In this document: positions 45,083 through 55,105 of the stretch, piece after piece
Position numbering within the stretch: position 1 is the first letter of the stretch
How the letters are laid out: every line of letters begins with the position of its first letter
Source: Calothrix sp. C42_A2020_038
GTDB lineage: Bacteria > Cyanobacteriota > Cyanobacteriia > Cyanobacteriales > Nostocaceae
Reading direction: 5' to 3'
Assembly: GCA_015272395.1 (NCBI GenBank)
Contig: JACYLQ010000035.1
Span: forward strand, 113,433 to 177,432
Length of the DNA: 64,000 nt
Notes under the pieces: model-generated
The model's input: the letters and a program-made list of their open reading frames with translations, nothing else
Told to the model about the DNA's origin: nothing
The model's database searches: none
Translations under genes and position numbers: made by a program

Positions 45083-45444
45083 CGTTTATCTCCCACTGTA
45101 AATACTATATATATGCTTGATAAAGCATAGGTGCTTTTTAATGCACGAAATATTCCTGCTTACAGGTTATATACAAATCCAAGAGAACTTATTTCAGATT
45201 AGCGCCTATTTTTTATGCCTGGTGCCATTGCATACCTATTGTCTTTTGTCAATCTAACGCTATAAATGAAGCAGGTTGATTTAGTAACACTAATTTGCGA
45301 TGACGGAAGATTATTTCCTTCGGTTCCAAACTAGTGATCATAATTATGTCTAATCTCAGAGTTTATGCAGGTGGAATATTAACAATAATGTGAAGAAATA
45401 TATCAGATATTTATTATTAGTACTGTGTTAGTCTAAATTGTTAC
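45083..45444. other. Intergenic region
   Basis: 362 bp, AT-rich; I see no gene, hairpin or repeat of note. Confidence 0.5.
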
Positions 45445-46773
45445 TTATTTTTGCGATTTCAGTATTAAATAAAATAATTGTCCGTGACCAACAGTTACAC
45501 CCGCGCGCTCACCTGCGACTTTACCAGCACCTACAAAGTAATCAACTCTACCCGCTCCTTTAATGGCGCCACCTGCATCTTGGTCAAGTACATAGCGACT
45601 AACAATACGATGTTCCATTTGACCTTGGCTATTAGGAAAAGGAAGATGCGCGCGAATAAGTGCTAAGGCACCTGGTGGCATAAGTGATTTGTCGGTAGCA
45701 ATAGAGCGGTCAGTAGTAAGGGTAACTTGAGTAGAGCCTGTTGCTCCAACACCATGATTTTCTCCAAAAAAAACAAAACTAGGGTCACGTGGAATATATA
45801 CGTTTAACTGCTGTGGATATTTATGAAAATACGCCAAAATCTTAGGCATTGTCATACCCTCTAAGGGTAATTTTCCATCGTCAGCTAGTGCTTTACCAAT
45901 ACTTTTGTAATTTTGGGCAATACTCGCAGCATAACCAACCGTAGTTTCTGTACCATCGGTAAGTTTTAATCTTGCTGAACCTTGAATTTGCATCATGTAA
46001 GGTTCGAGACGGTCGCGAAACCAAAATATTTCTAATCCCCGTAATTTACCTTTAGAAGCTTGCAAACCATCTGCACCCTCAAGATCAATACGTTTGGGGT
46101 GAGGTCTTGGCCAAGATTTGAGGTCAGGTGGTTTACGGTAAATAGGATAGCGAAATTCAGCAGTTGGAACGCGACTAGCTTCGTAAACTGGTTCAAAATA
46201 TGACGTAAATAATACCCCTCCTTTTTGATCGTGACCTATTGACTGGTACAGAACAAACTCATTTTGCACTGCCGCATTCAGTTCTTTTGCTGATTTACTC
46301 TTTTGTACTAACTCTTTAAATCTTTCTAAGCTTGCAATTACCTTAGCGCGCGTGATACCAGGTACTGGATAATCTTGATATGCTCTTGAGGCTTGTGGAG
46401 TTTGTAGATATTTTAGACTTTGATTAATTGAGTTTATTAGTCCCTTTTGGTCTTTAATTGCTTCGTTTTCACCCCAAATTTGGTTATCTAGACACGATGT
46501 ATCACCTTCACAACAAGTAATATGTGGTCTCGTAACCAGAACTTGGCGCCGTTTTGTTGTACTTTTCGCGCTAGAACTCGTTGGAGACAAACTCCATTTT
46601 TTGAGTTGGCATTGTTCTGAACTCACTGCTAGACGACCTAAAGGTTGTAATAGTAATAAATATGTAAGTATAAATACAGGTAAGCCCAAACCTGCGGCAA
46701 TAAGTATTTTTATCTGCTTTGTATTTACATAGCTAAAAATACTTGGGTTTCTTGGTTCGCTAGAACTGCTCAT
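45445..46773 (-). CDS. mltA: Membrane-bound lytic murein transglycosylase A
   Basis: 442 residues. N-terminal membrane anchor (about 25-47), MltA insert domain and a C-terminal 3D domain with the catalytic-site signature DQDAGGAIKG and RVDYFVGAG. It cleaves glycan strands of peptidoglycan to form 1,6-anhydro-muropeptides. The anchor replaces the lipoprotein signal of E. coli MltA. A Cys-rich stretch (ITCCEGDTSCLD) lies at about 84-95. Divergent from the oxidoreductase gene at 47038. Confidence 0.9.
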   Translation of the reverse strand: MSSSSEPRNPSIFSYVNTKQIKILIAAGLGLPVFILTYLLLLQPLGRLAVSSEQCQLKKWSLSPTSSSAKSTTKRRQVLVTRPHITCCEGDTSCLDNQIWGENEAIKDQKGLINSINQSLKYLQTPQASRAYQDYPVPGITRAKVIASLERFKELVQKSKSAKELNAAVQNEFVLYQSIGHDQKGGVLFTSYFEPVYEASRVPTAEFRYPIYRKPPDLKSWPRPHPKRIDLEGADGLQASKGKLRGLEIFWFRDRLEPYMMQIQGSARLKLTDGTETTVGYAASIAQNYKSIGKALADDGKLPLEGMTMPKILAYFHKYPQQLNVYIPRDPSFVFFGENHGVGATGSTQVTLTTDRSIATDKSLMPPGALALIRAHLPFPNSQGQMEHRIVSRYVLDQDAGGAIKGAGRVDYFVGAGKVAGERAGVTVGHGQLFYLILKSQK

Positions 46774-46888
46774 TAACTTGCCTCTTCAAAATTTAAAGTC
46801 TTGGTGACTTTAAATTATCATAGTGGTCACATAGAATCTTAGTACTATTGTCAACCAAAACAATGTACTTTTACAGCTGTGATACGCA

Positions 46889-46917
46889 AAAAGCCCAGTT
46901 ATTATAACTGGGCTTTT
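46889..46917. terminator. Perfect 12-bp inverted repeat in a divergent gap
   Basis: AAAAGCCCAGTT / AACTGGGCTTTT with loop ATTAT. The hairpin has A and T tails like a bidirectional terminator but lies between divergent genes (mltA and the oxidoreductase), so it may end a short RNA or act in a leader. Confidence 0.65.
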
Positions 46918-47037
46918 GTGGGGTAAGTCCCCTCGTGTTTAGATATAGAAATTCAGTATAGTGTTGTTTAACTTAATTATTACTACAACGCTCAGACACC
47001 AATTTCGGAAAAAGTCAAAATATTTTTTAGAGGCATC

Positions 47038-48030
47038 ATGAAAGCTGTTGTAATGACTGCATCTGGTAATTCAGAGGTACTACAAGTTCAAGAAGTGCCA
47101 ACACCTTCTTTAGGAAGTAATGAACTTTTAGTTAAGTTAAAAGCTGCTGGTGTTAATCCCATTGATACAAAACTTCGTCAGCGGGGTACTTTCTTTCCCG
47201 ATAAAATGCCAGCAATTCTCGGTTGTGATGGTGCAGGTGTTGTTGAAGCTGTTGGCGCCAATGTGACTAAGTTTCGGGTTGGTGATGAGGTCTATTTTTG
47301 CAATGGGGGATTGGGTGGACATCAAGGTAATTACGCGGAATATACAACAGTAGATGAACGATTTGCCGCACGTAAACCTAAATACGCGAGCTATGCGCAA
47401 GCTGCTGCGGCTCCATTAGTATTAATCACTGCTTGGGAAGCATTGTACGAAAGAGGGCGCCTTGAACCCGGAGAGAGAGTATTAATTCATGCTGGTGCAG
47501 GTGGCGTTGGGCATGTGGCAATACAACTTGCTAAACTCAAAGGCGCCAGTGTTTGTACAACCATCAGTTCACAGGCAAAAGCGCGCTTTGCCCGGTATTA
47601 CGGTGCTGATTTTACAATTAACTACAAGGAGACCAATTTCGCTACAGCTGTTTTGGAATGGACTAACGGTGAAGGGGTAGATTTAGCATTTGATACTGTT
47701 GGAGGAGAAGTTTTGCAGCAATCTTTTCCGGCTGTACGTATGTATGGTGATATCGTGACAATTTTGGAACCTGATGCAAAGACAGTATGGAAAGTCGCGC
47801 GTAATCGCAATCTCCGCATCAGTTTAGAATTAATGTTGACACCAATGTTGCAAGGGATAGCAGCAGCGCAGCAACATCAAACTGAAATATTAGAACAATG
47901 TGCGACTTGGATAGACGAAGGTAAACTCACCATTGATGTTAGTCACGAACTACCCCTAGCTGATGCTAGAGCAGCTCATCAGTTACTTGAAACGGGGTCA
48001 ATTACGGGTAAAATTGTTCTACTAATTTAA
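47038..48030 (+). CDS. Zinc-type alcohol dehydrogenase / quinone oxidoreductase family
   Basis: 330 residues. MDR fold: N-terminal GroES-like domain with VGANVTKFRVGDEVYF, then the NADPH site HAGAGGVGHVAIQLAKLKGA. It lacks the zinc ligands, so it belongs with the quinone oxidoreductases (QOR/CurA-like). Reduces a quinone or enone with NADPH. Single gene with GAGG ribosome site and ATG. Confidence 0.88.
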   Translation: MKAVVMTASGNSEVLQVQEVPTPSLGSNELLVKLKAAGVNPIDTKLRQRGTFFPDKMPAILGCDGAGVVEAVGANVTKFRVGDEVYFCNGGLGGHQGNYAEYTTVDERFAARKPKYASYAQAAAAPLVLITAWEALYERGRLEPGERVLIHAGAGGVGHVAIQLAKLKGASVCTTISSQAKARFARYYGADFTINYKETNFATAVLEWTNGEGVDLAFDTVGGEVLQQSFPAVRMYGDIVTILEPDAKTVWKVARNRNLRISLELMLTPMLQGIAAAQQHQTEILEQCATWIDEGKLTIDVSHELPLADARAAHQLLETGSITGKIVLLI

Positions 48031-48059
48031 CGAAGTTCTGTAGTTACAGCTTTTTTTTG

Positions 48060-50288
48060 ATGAATTATAAATGGACAGGCAGGGATGCCTATCCCACAAA
48101 AATTTCAGCTTCTAAATTTGTACCATTACTACTTGTAAACTGCTGTATTTGTATTGTGCTTGCTTTTACTTTCGCCCCAGAAGCACAAGCACAATCGCCA
48201 TTAGAACGGACGCTACTAACACCGGAAATCTTACAACAACGGCTTCACAACCCAGTTCTACGCGAAGGAAATTCTACCGTAGATTTACGGCAAATGACGA
48301 TAGATTTACGCCCTGATAACGCTGTATTTCGCGACCAATTTTACCAAGTACTGCGAAAAGAAATTCAAAAAACAGGTGCCAAACCACTTGGGTTAGATTT
48401 GAGTAACTCGTTAATCCAAGGTGATTTTATTGGCAGTGAGTTAGGGTTAAGAACTACAATCTATCCACAAGCAATTTCTCCAACTTTTACTCCCACCGAA
48501 CAATACCAACTACAACATTTACGTCAGGTATGCGTTAAATCATTGAATGTAATATTACCAAGTTCTAAAGACTGTCGCTCACTATTGCGCCAAGAGCCAA
48601 ATATATCGACTGATATCAGTGTATTTCGTTCGGCGCTCATCATGCAGCAAACACGCTTTAATGGTGCAGTACAATTTACCAACACCTTCTTCCTTCAGCC
48701 AGTTGATGCCCAAGGCGCCGTTTTTAATCAGTCTGTGAATTTTTCGGAAGCTCGCTTCAGTCGCCCAGCTAACTTCACAAATACTAATTTTCGTAAGGAT
48801 ATTCAACTAGTTAGTAGTATGTTTTTTGACAAATTAGATTTTAAACAAACACAATTTCAAGACAGTGCTTACTTTCAAGACAGTAGCTTCGAGGAAAGTG
48901 TCAACTTTAAAGGTGCCAATTTTCACTCCATCACAAAGTTTAACCGTGCGCGTTTTTCCAAGAATGCTGATTTTTCTCAAGTTCGCTTTTTTAGCCCAGT
49001 ACAATTTACTGGCGCCAATTTTAATTCTTTCTTGTTGACAGAAGCAACATTCGAGCAAGCAATTACATTTCGAGAAGCAAGGTTTGACCAACCAGTTAAT
49101 TTGAGAGGTTCAAGTATCGAAAGCATTGCTGATTTTAGCGATACCAGTTTTGCCCCACATGCATATTTGAATGTGTCTGGGTTAGCGTTTAATTCAAATA
49201 ACGCCAAAATATTAGGTAATCCCGGCGAAATTGGCAAAATTCTGCACGTATCAAAATTACAGGGAAATCAAAACGTTCTGCGGAACTTAGTGCAAAATTT
49301 TCGCTCGCTACAACAAATTGCTGACATCAACCAACTTGAATACACTAAGCAGCAGCTACGATTAGTCGAATTGAGTCAGTACCTATTTGGTATAAATATA
49401 AATAAGGCCTCTACACAAAAATTAAAAAGTCTTGCTTTCACACAACCGCAAATCGACGCAATTGTCAACCATCGTCAACAAGAACCATTTCGTGACCAAA
49501 GCCAACTCTTAGCATTACCCGAAATTGATTTCGATACCTACATCAGAGTCCGCGACCAAATTATTGTTGACAAACCTTTATTGCTTAGTAGCTGGTTGTT
49601 AACAGCATGGAGTTGGTTATTTATTGCTTTGCTACTGTTACTATCAGGTTACGGTACGCAGGTTTGGCTGGTGTTTGGTGTTGGCACTATTACAATTACA
49701 TTTTTTGGGTTGTTATATTGGTTTATTGATAAATTCCGGCGCCTGCGTCCAAGTCCAATCGTCCCGACATGTTATGAAACAAGCTGCATATTAACATTTT
49801 ACTGTATATTTACATCCATAGGCTTGATTGCTATCTTTCGCAACGCTGAACAACCTTGGTTGACATTAGGATGTTTGTTATCAATCATCATACCTATACC
49901 TTTAATGTTACTAGCTCGACTTTATCAAATCGGGCGTTTTCACGACAAAATGGATGTATCCTACTTCACCGAAGATGGTACATTACGTCAACTACGTTTA
50001 CTAATTGGGCGCCTGCCTGTAATTCCCAGAAATTCATCGTTTCGCGAAAGATACATGCCAATATTATGGGATAGACGTTGGAATTGGCTTAATTATTACG
50101 ATTTTAGCCTTAATAACTTAATGCGATTAGGGTTTAACGACATTCGTCTACGAGATGAATTTTTACCAGGCATCATATCTACCTTGGCATGGTTTCAATG
50201 GAGTTTAGGGGTACTTTATATTACCTTACTCTTATGGACTCTATCGCGCACAATTCCTGGATTGAACTTATTAATTTACCTTAAATAA
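48060..50288 (+). CDS. Pentapeptide-type repeat protein with HhH segment and membrane domain
   Basis: 742 residues. Hydrophobic signal region at about 20-45 (LLLVNCCICIVLAF), then a region of ~20 A(N/D)FxxxxF-type repeats (residues 190-370: NFSEARFSRPANFTNTNF, TFEQAITFREARFDQPVN) forming a right-handed beta-helix. A helix-hairpin-helix-like segment follows at about 440-495 (INKASTQKLKSLAFTQPQID), then five membrane segments to the end. The first ~14 codons (WTGRDAYP and flanks) come from a family C dispersed repeat that overlaps the start; no alternative start lies inside. Function unknown. Confidence 0.78.
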   Translation: MNYKWTGRDAYPTKISASKFVPLLLVNCCICIVLAFTFAPEAQAQSPLERTLLTPEILQQRLHNPVLREGNSTVDLRQMTIDLRPDNAVFRDQFYQVLRKEIQKTGAKPLGLDLSNSLIQGDFIGSELGLRTTIYPQAISPTFTPTEQYQLQHLRQVCVKSLNVILPSSKDCRSLLRQEPNISTDISVFRSALIMQQTRFNGAVQFTNTFFLQPVDAQGAVFNQSVNFSEARFSRPANFTNTNFRKDIQLVSSMFFDKLDFKQTQFQDSAYFQDSSFEESVNFKGANFHSITKFNRARFSKNADFSQVRFFSPVQFTGANFNSFLLTEATFEQAITFREARFDQPVNLRGSSIESIADFSDTSFAPHAYLNVSGLAFNSNNAKILGNPGEIGKILHVSKLQGNQNVLRNLVQNFRSLQQIADINQLEYTKQQLRLVELSQYLFGININKASTQKLKSLAFTQPQIDAIVNHRQQEPFRDQSQLLALPEIDFDTYIRVRDQIIVDKPLLLSSWLLTAWSWLFIALLLLLSGYGTQVWLVFGVGTITITFFGLLYWFIDKFRRLRPSPIVPTCYETSCILTFYCIFTSIGLIAIFRNAEQPWLTLGCLLSIIIPIPLMLLARLYQIGRFHDKMDVSYFTEDGTLRQLRLLIGRLPVIPRNSSFRERYMPILWDRRWNWLNYYDFSLNNLMRLGFNDIRLRDEFLPGIISTLAWFQWSLGVLYITLLLWTLSRTIPGLNLLIYLK
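48071..48098. repeat. Family C repeat inside the start of a coding region
   Basis: GACAGGCAGGGATGCCTATC followed by CCACA, a copy of the family C core, translated as part of the N-terminus of the 48060 protein. Confidence 0.7.
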
Positions 50289-50340
50289 TAATTGAAATAT
50301 TTAGATTTTTTATTTCTGGAAATTTTGAGCTTTTGGCAAA

Positions 50341-51537
50341 CTACGAACTGTTACCCAAAAATTTGCTGCGAATTTCTTCTAATTCTTCGTCGATTTTACT
50401 TTTGACTTTCGGTTGGCTATTTTGCGACTGTGATTGCGAATTATTATTTGGTTTGCTCCCACTCATAAATATAGTTTTGATCTCCTCCAGTTCTGTATCA
50501 ATTTGACTGGGATTCGTTGCTGTTGGGATTAAATGGTTATTAGTATTTGTAGCTGTTTGGGTTGATGGTTGGATACTAGTAAAATTAGGTTGATTAACTT
50601 TTGATTGGTAATTAGGATTCGGCAAGATTTGATTTAAATCATGCAACACTTCCGAAACTGATTGATAGCGTCGTGCGGGAACTACTTCAATCATTTTGTC
50701 AAGTATACTTGCCAAGTCCTGATTGACCGAAGATTGTAAATACTGGCGCCATATCCAAACATCATTATGTATGTCATGCAAATCAAAGGGTGATTTGCTA
50801 GTTAGTAAATGTATACAAGTTACACCCAGACTATATATATCGCTGGCAAATAATGCCTTACCACGAATTTGCTCTGGCGCCACATATTCAGGAGAACCAA
50901 TACTCGTACCTGTCTTATTAACATTTTCATTGGTAGCTATTTTGGAAGCACCAAAGTCTACCAAAAACAAATTACCAGGATTATTTTCACTAATAACAGT
51001 CGAACGCCCCGGTAAACCACGGCGCCGGATAATGTTTTCAGGCTTGATATCACGATGAATTACATGACGCACGTGACAATATTCCAGTACAGGCAACAAA
51101 TCATCAAGAAGATGAAGAATTTGTGTTTGGTTAAAGGCTCCATGACGTGCTAATTCCTGTGCCAGGTTATATCCATCTATAAACTCTTGCACCAAATACT
51201 GCCTATCTTCTTGAGTAAAATAAGCTAGTAAGTCAGGAATTTGTGGATGTTCACCCAACTCATCAAGACGCATCGCTTCCTGGTTAAACAACTCTACCGC
51301 TTTTTGTACCGTACTAGTTCCTTGTGCTTGTGGGTAGAATTGCTTAATTACACATTGAGGTCGAGAAGGTTTATCCTCATCAACAGCCAGGAAAGTTCTG
51401 CCAAAACCGCCTTGTCCAAGTGGCTTAATTGCACGATATCTCTCTTTCAGCAGTAACTTTGTGCCACAAGTTAAGCAAAATTTAACATCACTCGTATTGT
51501 CAGGTTTTGAACAACGGGGATTCAGGCAGTAACTCAT
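50341..51537 (-). CDS. Ser/Thr protein kinase with N-terminal zinc ribbon
   Basis: 398 residues. Zinc ribbon with Cys4, 9, 21 and 24; kinase domain with GQGGFG loop (41-46), Lys65, HRDIKPEN (161-168) and DFG (194-196): a complete Hanks-type kinase of the cyanobacterial Pkn family. The C-terminal 90 residues are low-complexity Asn/Gln/Thr, holding two copies of an acidic motif: IDTELEEIKTIFMSG and IDEELEEIRSKFLGN, which may be docking segments. No membrane segment. ATG start. Confidence 0.9.
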   Translation of the reverse strand: MSYCLNPRCSKPDNTSDVKFCLTCGTKLLLKERYRAIKPLGQGGFGRTFLAVDEDKPSRPQCVIKQFYPQAQGTSTVQKAVELFNQEAMRLDELGEHPQIPDLLAYFTQEDRQYLVQEFIDGYNLAQELARHGAFNQTQILHLLDDLLPVLEYCHVRHVIHRDIKPENIIRRRGLPGRSTVISENNPGNLFLVDFGASKIATNENVNKTGTSIGSPEYVAPEQIRGKALFASDIYSLGVTCIHLLTSKSPFDLHDIHNDVWIWRQYLQSSVNQDLASILDKMIEVVPARRYQSVSEVLHDLNQILPNPNYQSKVNQPNFTSIQPSTQTATNTNNHLIPTATNPSQIDTELEEIKTIFMSGSKPNNNSQSQSQNSQPKVKSKIDEELEEIRSKFLGNSS

Positions 51538-51765
51538 GTAATTGTAGCAATGCTATGTACTTCTATTTTGCCTCAGATTCTATAGGTTGGTATAGATCAA
51601 TCAAACACCTCAGTATTTAAATAAAAAATGTTACTTACGATACATTCAATCTGAAGTATTACTGAAATGCTTTGATGACAGCGCAATCAGTAACAAAAGC
51701 GATACGTAAATTTTCAAATGCAAAAATTAAATAGGAAATATAAAAAAAAGTCAAATGTTAATAAA

Positions 51766-52374
51766 TTAAGTAATTGGGTGTTGACCAGGGTTAACTGCAT
51801 GAACGTACTCGCTACCTGATGTGGGAAAACCTCTTTTATAACAAGCTTCTTCAGGTTTTCCCCATCCTAATTGTAAAACTATTTCTAAAAAGTTTGATTT
51901 CTCGTATACAAATAAACCAGCCCATTCGGTACGCTGTTGTATACGCGCGCAGTCTTCTGGTTGTATTAATTGATGTTGTTTACCGTGGTTGACACTCAAA
52001 AATAAGTCCATATCAAAGGTTACTTGTTGCCAAAATTCCCAAATTGAGCTTTTTGCCGCTTTCAACACTTCAATATCATTTGGTAACGCGATTAAATGAG
52101 AATCAACTTCAGGGTATGTGAGAGTTTTGCCTTTAACCGAACAGGAGTGCCAAACAATTCCCGATACGTTGTAATCACGTTGATATTGATGAATTGCGGC
52201 TTTAAAATCTTGATAAGCAGTGAATTTTTGTAACCCTTCTGAGCGAATAAACTGGTCAAGTACAGGACTACCAGAAACAGTCACGTCTAGCTTCAAACGT
52301 TGTCCTTTTAAACAAGCTTGACGTTCAGACTGCAAAATTTCGATTAATTTCTCTGTAGTGTAAACCTCTGACAT
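51766..52374 (-). CDS. Conserved cyanobacterial protein of unknown function
   Basis: 202 residues, no signal peptide or membrane segment. Trp/Tyr-rich with VSGIVWHSCSVKGKTLTYPE and SIWEFWQQVTFDMDLFL; the ending GWGKPEEACYKRGFPTSGSE is well formed. I do not recognise the domain. Composition and codon use look like a real gene. Separate unit; ATG start with upstream STRR-like repeat at 52380-52420. Confidence 0.65.
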   Translation of the reverse strand: MSEVYTTEKLIEILQSERQACLKGQRLKLDVTVSGSPVLDQFIRSEGLQKFTAYQDFKAAIHQYQRDYNVSGIVWHSCSVKGKTLTYPEVDSHLIALPNDIEVLKAAKSSIWEFWQQVTFDMDLFLSVNHGKQHQLIQPEDCARIQQRTEWAGLFVYEKSNFLEIVLQLGWGKPEEACYKRGFPTSGSEYVHAVNPGQHPIT

Positions 52375-52721
52375 TAGGAAACCTACGAGTTATAAGTTAT
52401 GAGTTAAGTTAGCAGGAGTGTAGGGTGCGATTAGGCTACTAGTACAACAAGGCAAAAGTCAAAAATCAAAATTAAAAAGAAAGAAAGTTGATTTTACGAA
52501 CTTTCCAGCTATTTTTAATGGTCGCTTTATTTCCGCCAACCTGCACTAGATTACTAATTTGATTGTCAAATTTTTGGTCGCTTGATGGCACCCTCATACG
52601 AGCTTTGTATTCTTTATGTACTTGGCGACTTAATTCTCTTTATTATCTCTTTCTTTCCCAGTAAATGTAGTATTCAATAACACCAAATTTTTAGGTAGGC
52701 AAATAATGCCTACCCAAGATG
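52375..52721. other. Intergenic region
   Basis: 347 bp. 52380-52420 is an STRR-like stretch (GAGTTATAAGTTATGAGTTA). 52690-52722 is a small inverted repeat (GTAGGCAAATAATGCCTACC), a possible terminator for the thioredoxin-like gene. No gene. Confidence 0.5.
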
Positions 52722-53318
52722 CTACTTGACTAACTCGCTACTGAACTCATTGAAGGAACGCCGCTTTAATTCCACTGATTCGGTACGTGGTACTAAATTA
52801 AACATTTCTCGAAATTTATCGTCAATTTCTTCAAACGGTATCTGACCAGTTTTATTTAAAACAACTTTACCTTCCTGATTAAATACTACAACTTGAGGAA
52901 CTTTTCCAGAATAGTAATAACCTGGCTCCGTCGGTTCATATTTATCTTTTTGGGAAATTGTATCAACATTTACAGGAATGATTTCTGACGGGCGCCCGTA
53001 AAATGCTTGTACTTGAGAAGCTGTAATTGCATACTGTTTACAGTCGCTGCTGTCATCAACATAGAACATCATAAAAACGGGTTTATGCTCGCTAAGTGCA
53101 GTTGCTAAGGTTTCTCTGGGTGGAACTAATGAACCATTCCCTGCATAAACAACGAAAATATTGCCATCATATTTGTCATCATTGGCGCCAGCAAATGCTG
53201 GTTGAATAATCAAAAAACACAAGCAAACGGCCAGCATTAAGCACCTTGAGGTAAACTGGCGCCAGTCTGTAAGTATATACTGATGTATATTTTTTAAATC
53301 CCACTTCTTGCAATTCAT
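52722..53318 (-). CDS. Thioredoxin-like thylakoid protein (photosystem I accumulation-type)
   Basis: 198 residues. Signal/anchor region at 24-43 ending in PAFA, then a thioredoxin-like fold with a single-Cys active site (YVDDSSDCKQYAITASQVQA) in place of CxxC and a cis-Pro strand (SGKVPQVVVFNQEGKVVLNK). Conserved in cyanobacteria, where, as I recall, it carries the name thylakoid membrane photosystem I accumulation factor. The lone Cys makes classical disulfide exchange unlikely. Confidence 0.72.
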   Translation of the reverse strand: MNCKKWDLKNIHQYILTDWRQFTSRCLMLAVCLCFLIIQPAFAGANDDKYDGNIFVVYAGNGSLVPPRETLATALSEHKPVFMMFYVDDSSDCKQYAITASQVQAFYGRPSEIIPVNVDTISQKDKYEPTEPGYYYSGKVPQVVVFNQEGKVVLNKTGQIPFEEIDDKFREMFNLVPRTESVELKRRSFNEFSSELVK

Positions 53319-53710
53319 TAAAACGAACCTTTCAAATTTGATCTCAATTTGTACTGAAGAAAGCAGACTGAAATGAAAAAAGTAGTTTATGCCTGCACCA
53401 TTTTTAAGATAGCGCCAAAAGAGTTATGAATTATGAGTTATGAAATGTGAGTTGTAGAGACGCTTCGGTTTCTCGCGTCTGTACTAGTTATGAGTAGAGA
53501 TGCAATGCCAAAGACTATGCCCGCAGAGCTATTTCATCGTGTCTGTACAGAGTGATGAGTACTTAATGTTAACTCCTAACTTCTAACTCCTAGCTCCTAA
53601 CTTTGTATATTAAAGGCTGGCTTTTTTGGCGAAGATTCGCTAAACTCTCGCTTATTAATTTTGGTATTTTATGCTGGCTGCTAGCATTGCCTGAAAATAA
53701 GGGTACGGAC
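53319..53710. other. Divergent intergenic region with STRR and palindromes
   Basis: About 390 bp. 53418-53600 holds GAGTTATGAATTATGAGTTA-type repeats and GAGACGC palindromes (TAGAGACGCTTCGGTTTCTC and GTCTGTAC). A TTG at 53603 opens the MurT frame early, but 53603-53710 does not look like MurT. Confidence 0.5.
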
Positions 53711-55045
53711 GTGGGTAAGAATATAAGTCTGATTGATAGAGTAAAACTGGGTTTGGCTGTTTCAGTGGCAAAAAGTGTAACTTTTACTGTACGCTCGTTG
53801 CGTCTGGGTGCAGCTTCGGTTCTTCCTGGTTCGATCGCACGCAAGATAGAACCTCGTTTGTTGGAGTTACTTAGCCAACAGGTGAAAAATGGGGTTATTC
53901 TGATTGCTGGGACAAACGGTAAAACCACAACTTCACTACTATTACGGGAAATTCTTGAACGTAAGGGGTACCGTGTCGCGCATAATTCTACAGGCGCCAA
54001 TCTGGAAAACGGTTTAGTAACTGCTTTGATGGAAAGTACTGACGTTTTTGGTGGTTTGAATGTTGACTACGCGATTTTAGAAGTGGATGAAAATATTGTG
54101 CCAAAGGTACTGGCGCCGATTCAACCCCAAGCGATTTTATGCTTAAATTTATTTCGCGACCAGTTGGATAGATATGGCGAAGTTGATACCATTAGTAAGC
54201 GCTGGACAACAGCTATATCTACAAATTCCCCAAATACTACCGTCATTTCTAATGCTGACGACCCCACGTTATCCTATCTAGGTCAGCAGTTATCACAGAA
54301 AGTTGTATTTTTTGGTTTGAACGAACCAAATAAATATCTTGAAGAGATACCTCACGCTGTAGATTCGATTTATTGTCCTAGCTGTGGACATTCACTTGAT
54401 TATGAAGGTGTGTATTTATCACACTTGGGAGAGTTTAGTTGTCCACAATGTGGTTTCAAACGTAGCAAACCTGCTTTGAACAGCAGTGAATGGGCACAAG
54501 TTCTAGTTGGACTTTATAACAAATACAATACACTAGCAGCAGCAACAGCAGCAATTGAGTTAGGTATTGACGAAGCAACAGTCCGTGATACTATCCCGAC
54601 ATTTCAACCCGCATTTGGACGCGCGGAAGAATTGCAAATCGATGGTAAACGAGTCAGAATTCTCTTATCTAAGAACCCTGTGGGCACAAACGAAACGATT
54701 CGAGTAGTCACTGAAAGCAGTGACAAAACGACTCTACTAGTATTAAACGACAGGGTACAAGACGGTGAAGATGTATCATGGATATGGGATGTTGATACCG
54801 AACCCCTAGTTCAACGCGGTGGAACCCTTGTTGTCAGTGGAGATAGGGTTTATGATATGGCACTACGTCTTAAATATAGCGATTCTTATGAAAGTAAAAT
54901 TAATTTGATTGTTGAAGAAGACTTAAAAACTGCAATTAGTACTGCGTTAGAACATACCAAATCTGACGAGACATTGCATATCCTACCAACCTATACGGCA
55001 ATGTTAGACGTGCGCGAAGTTTTAACTGGTAAGAAAATAAGATAA
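53711..55045 (+). CDS. murT: MurT: lipid II isoglutaminyl synthase, Mur-ligase subunit
   Basis: 444 residues from GTG 53711. ATP loop GTNGKTTTSLLL at 67-78, Mur ligase middle domain (LEVDENIVPKV), a four-Cys zinc ribbon (CPSCGH, CPQCGF at 222-247) and C-terminal DUF1727 domain. With GatD it amidates the D-Glu of lipid II to D-isoglutamine. The frame runs upstream to TTG 53603, but the 36 extra residues are hydrophobic and unlike MurT, and GTG 53711 follows AAGGG. gatD lies 777 bp downstream beyond an antisense gene; the two are usually adjacent. Confidence 0.88.
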   Translation: MGKNISLIDRVKLGLAVSVAKSVTFTVRSLRLGAASVLPGSIARKIEPRLLELLSQQVKNGVILIAGTNGKTTTSLLLREILERKGYRVAHNSTGANLENGLVTALMESTDVFGGLNVDYAILEVDENIVPKVLAPIQPQAILCLNLFRDQLDRYGEVDTISKRWTTAISTNSPNTTVISNADDPTLSYLGQQLSQKVVFFGLNEPNKYLEEIPHAVDSIYCPSCGHSLDYEGVYLSHLGEFSCPQCGFKRSKPALNSSEWAQVLVGLYNKYNTLAAATAAIELGIDEATVRDTIPTFQPAFGRAEELQIDGKRVRILLSKNPVGTNETIRVVTESSDKTTLLVLNDRVQDGEDVSWIWDVDTEPLVQRGGTLVVSGDRVYDMALRLKYSDSYESKINLIVEEDLKTAISTALEHTKSDETLHILPTYTAMLDVREVLTGKKIR

Positions 55046-55105
55046 AAGTTAGGAATTGTGAGTTAGAAGTTAAACTGATAACTCCTAACTCCTAACTAAT
55101 AACTT
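55045..55105. repeat. Short tandem repeat (AACTCCTAACTC type)
   Basis: GTGAGTTAGAAGTTAAACTG with repeated ATAACTCCTAACTCCTAAC. STRR-like, between convergent genes. Confidence 0.6.
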
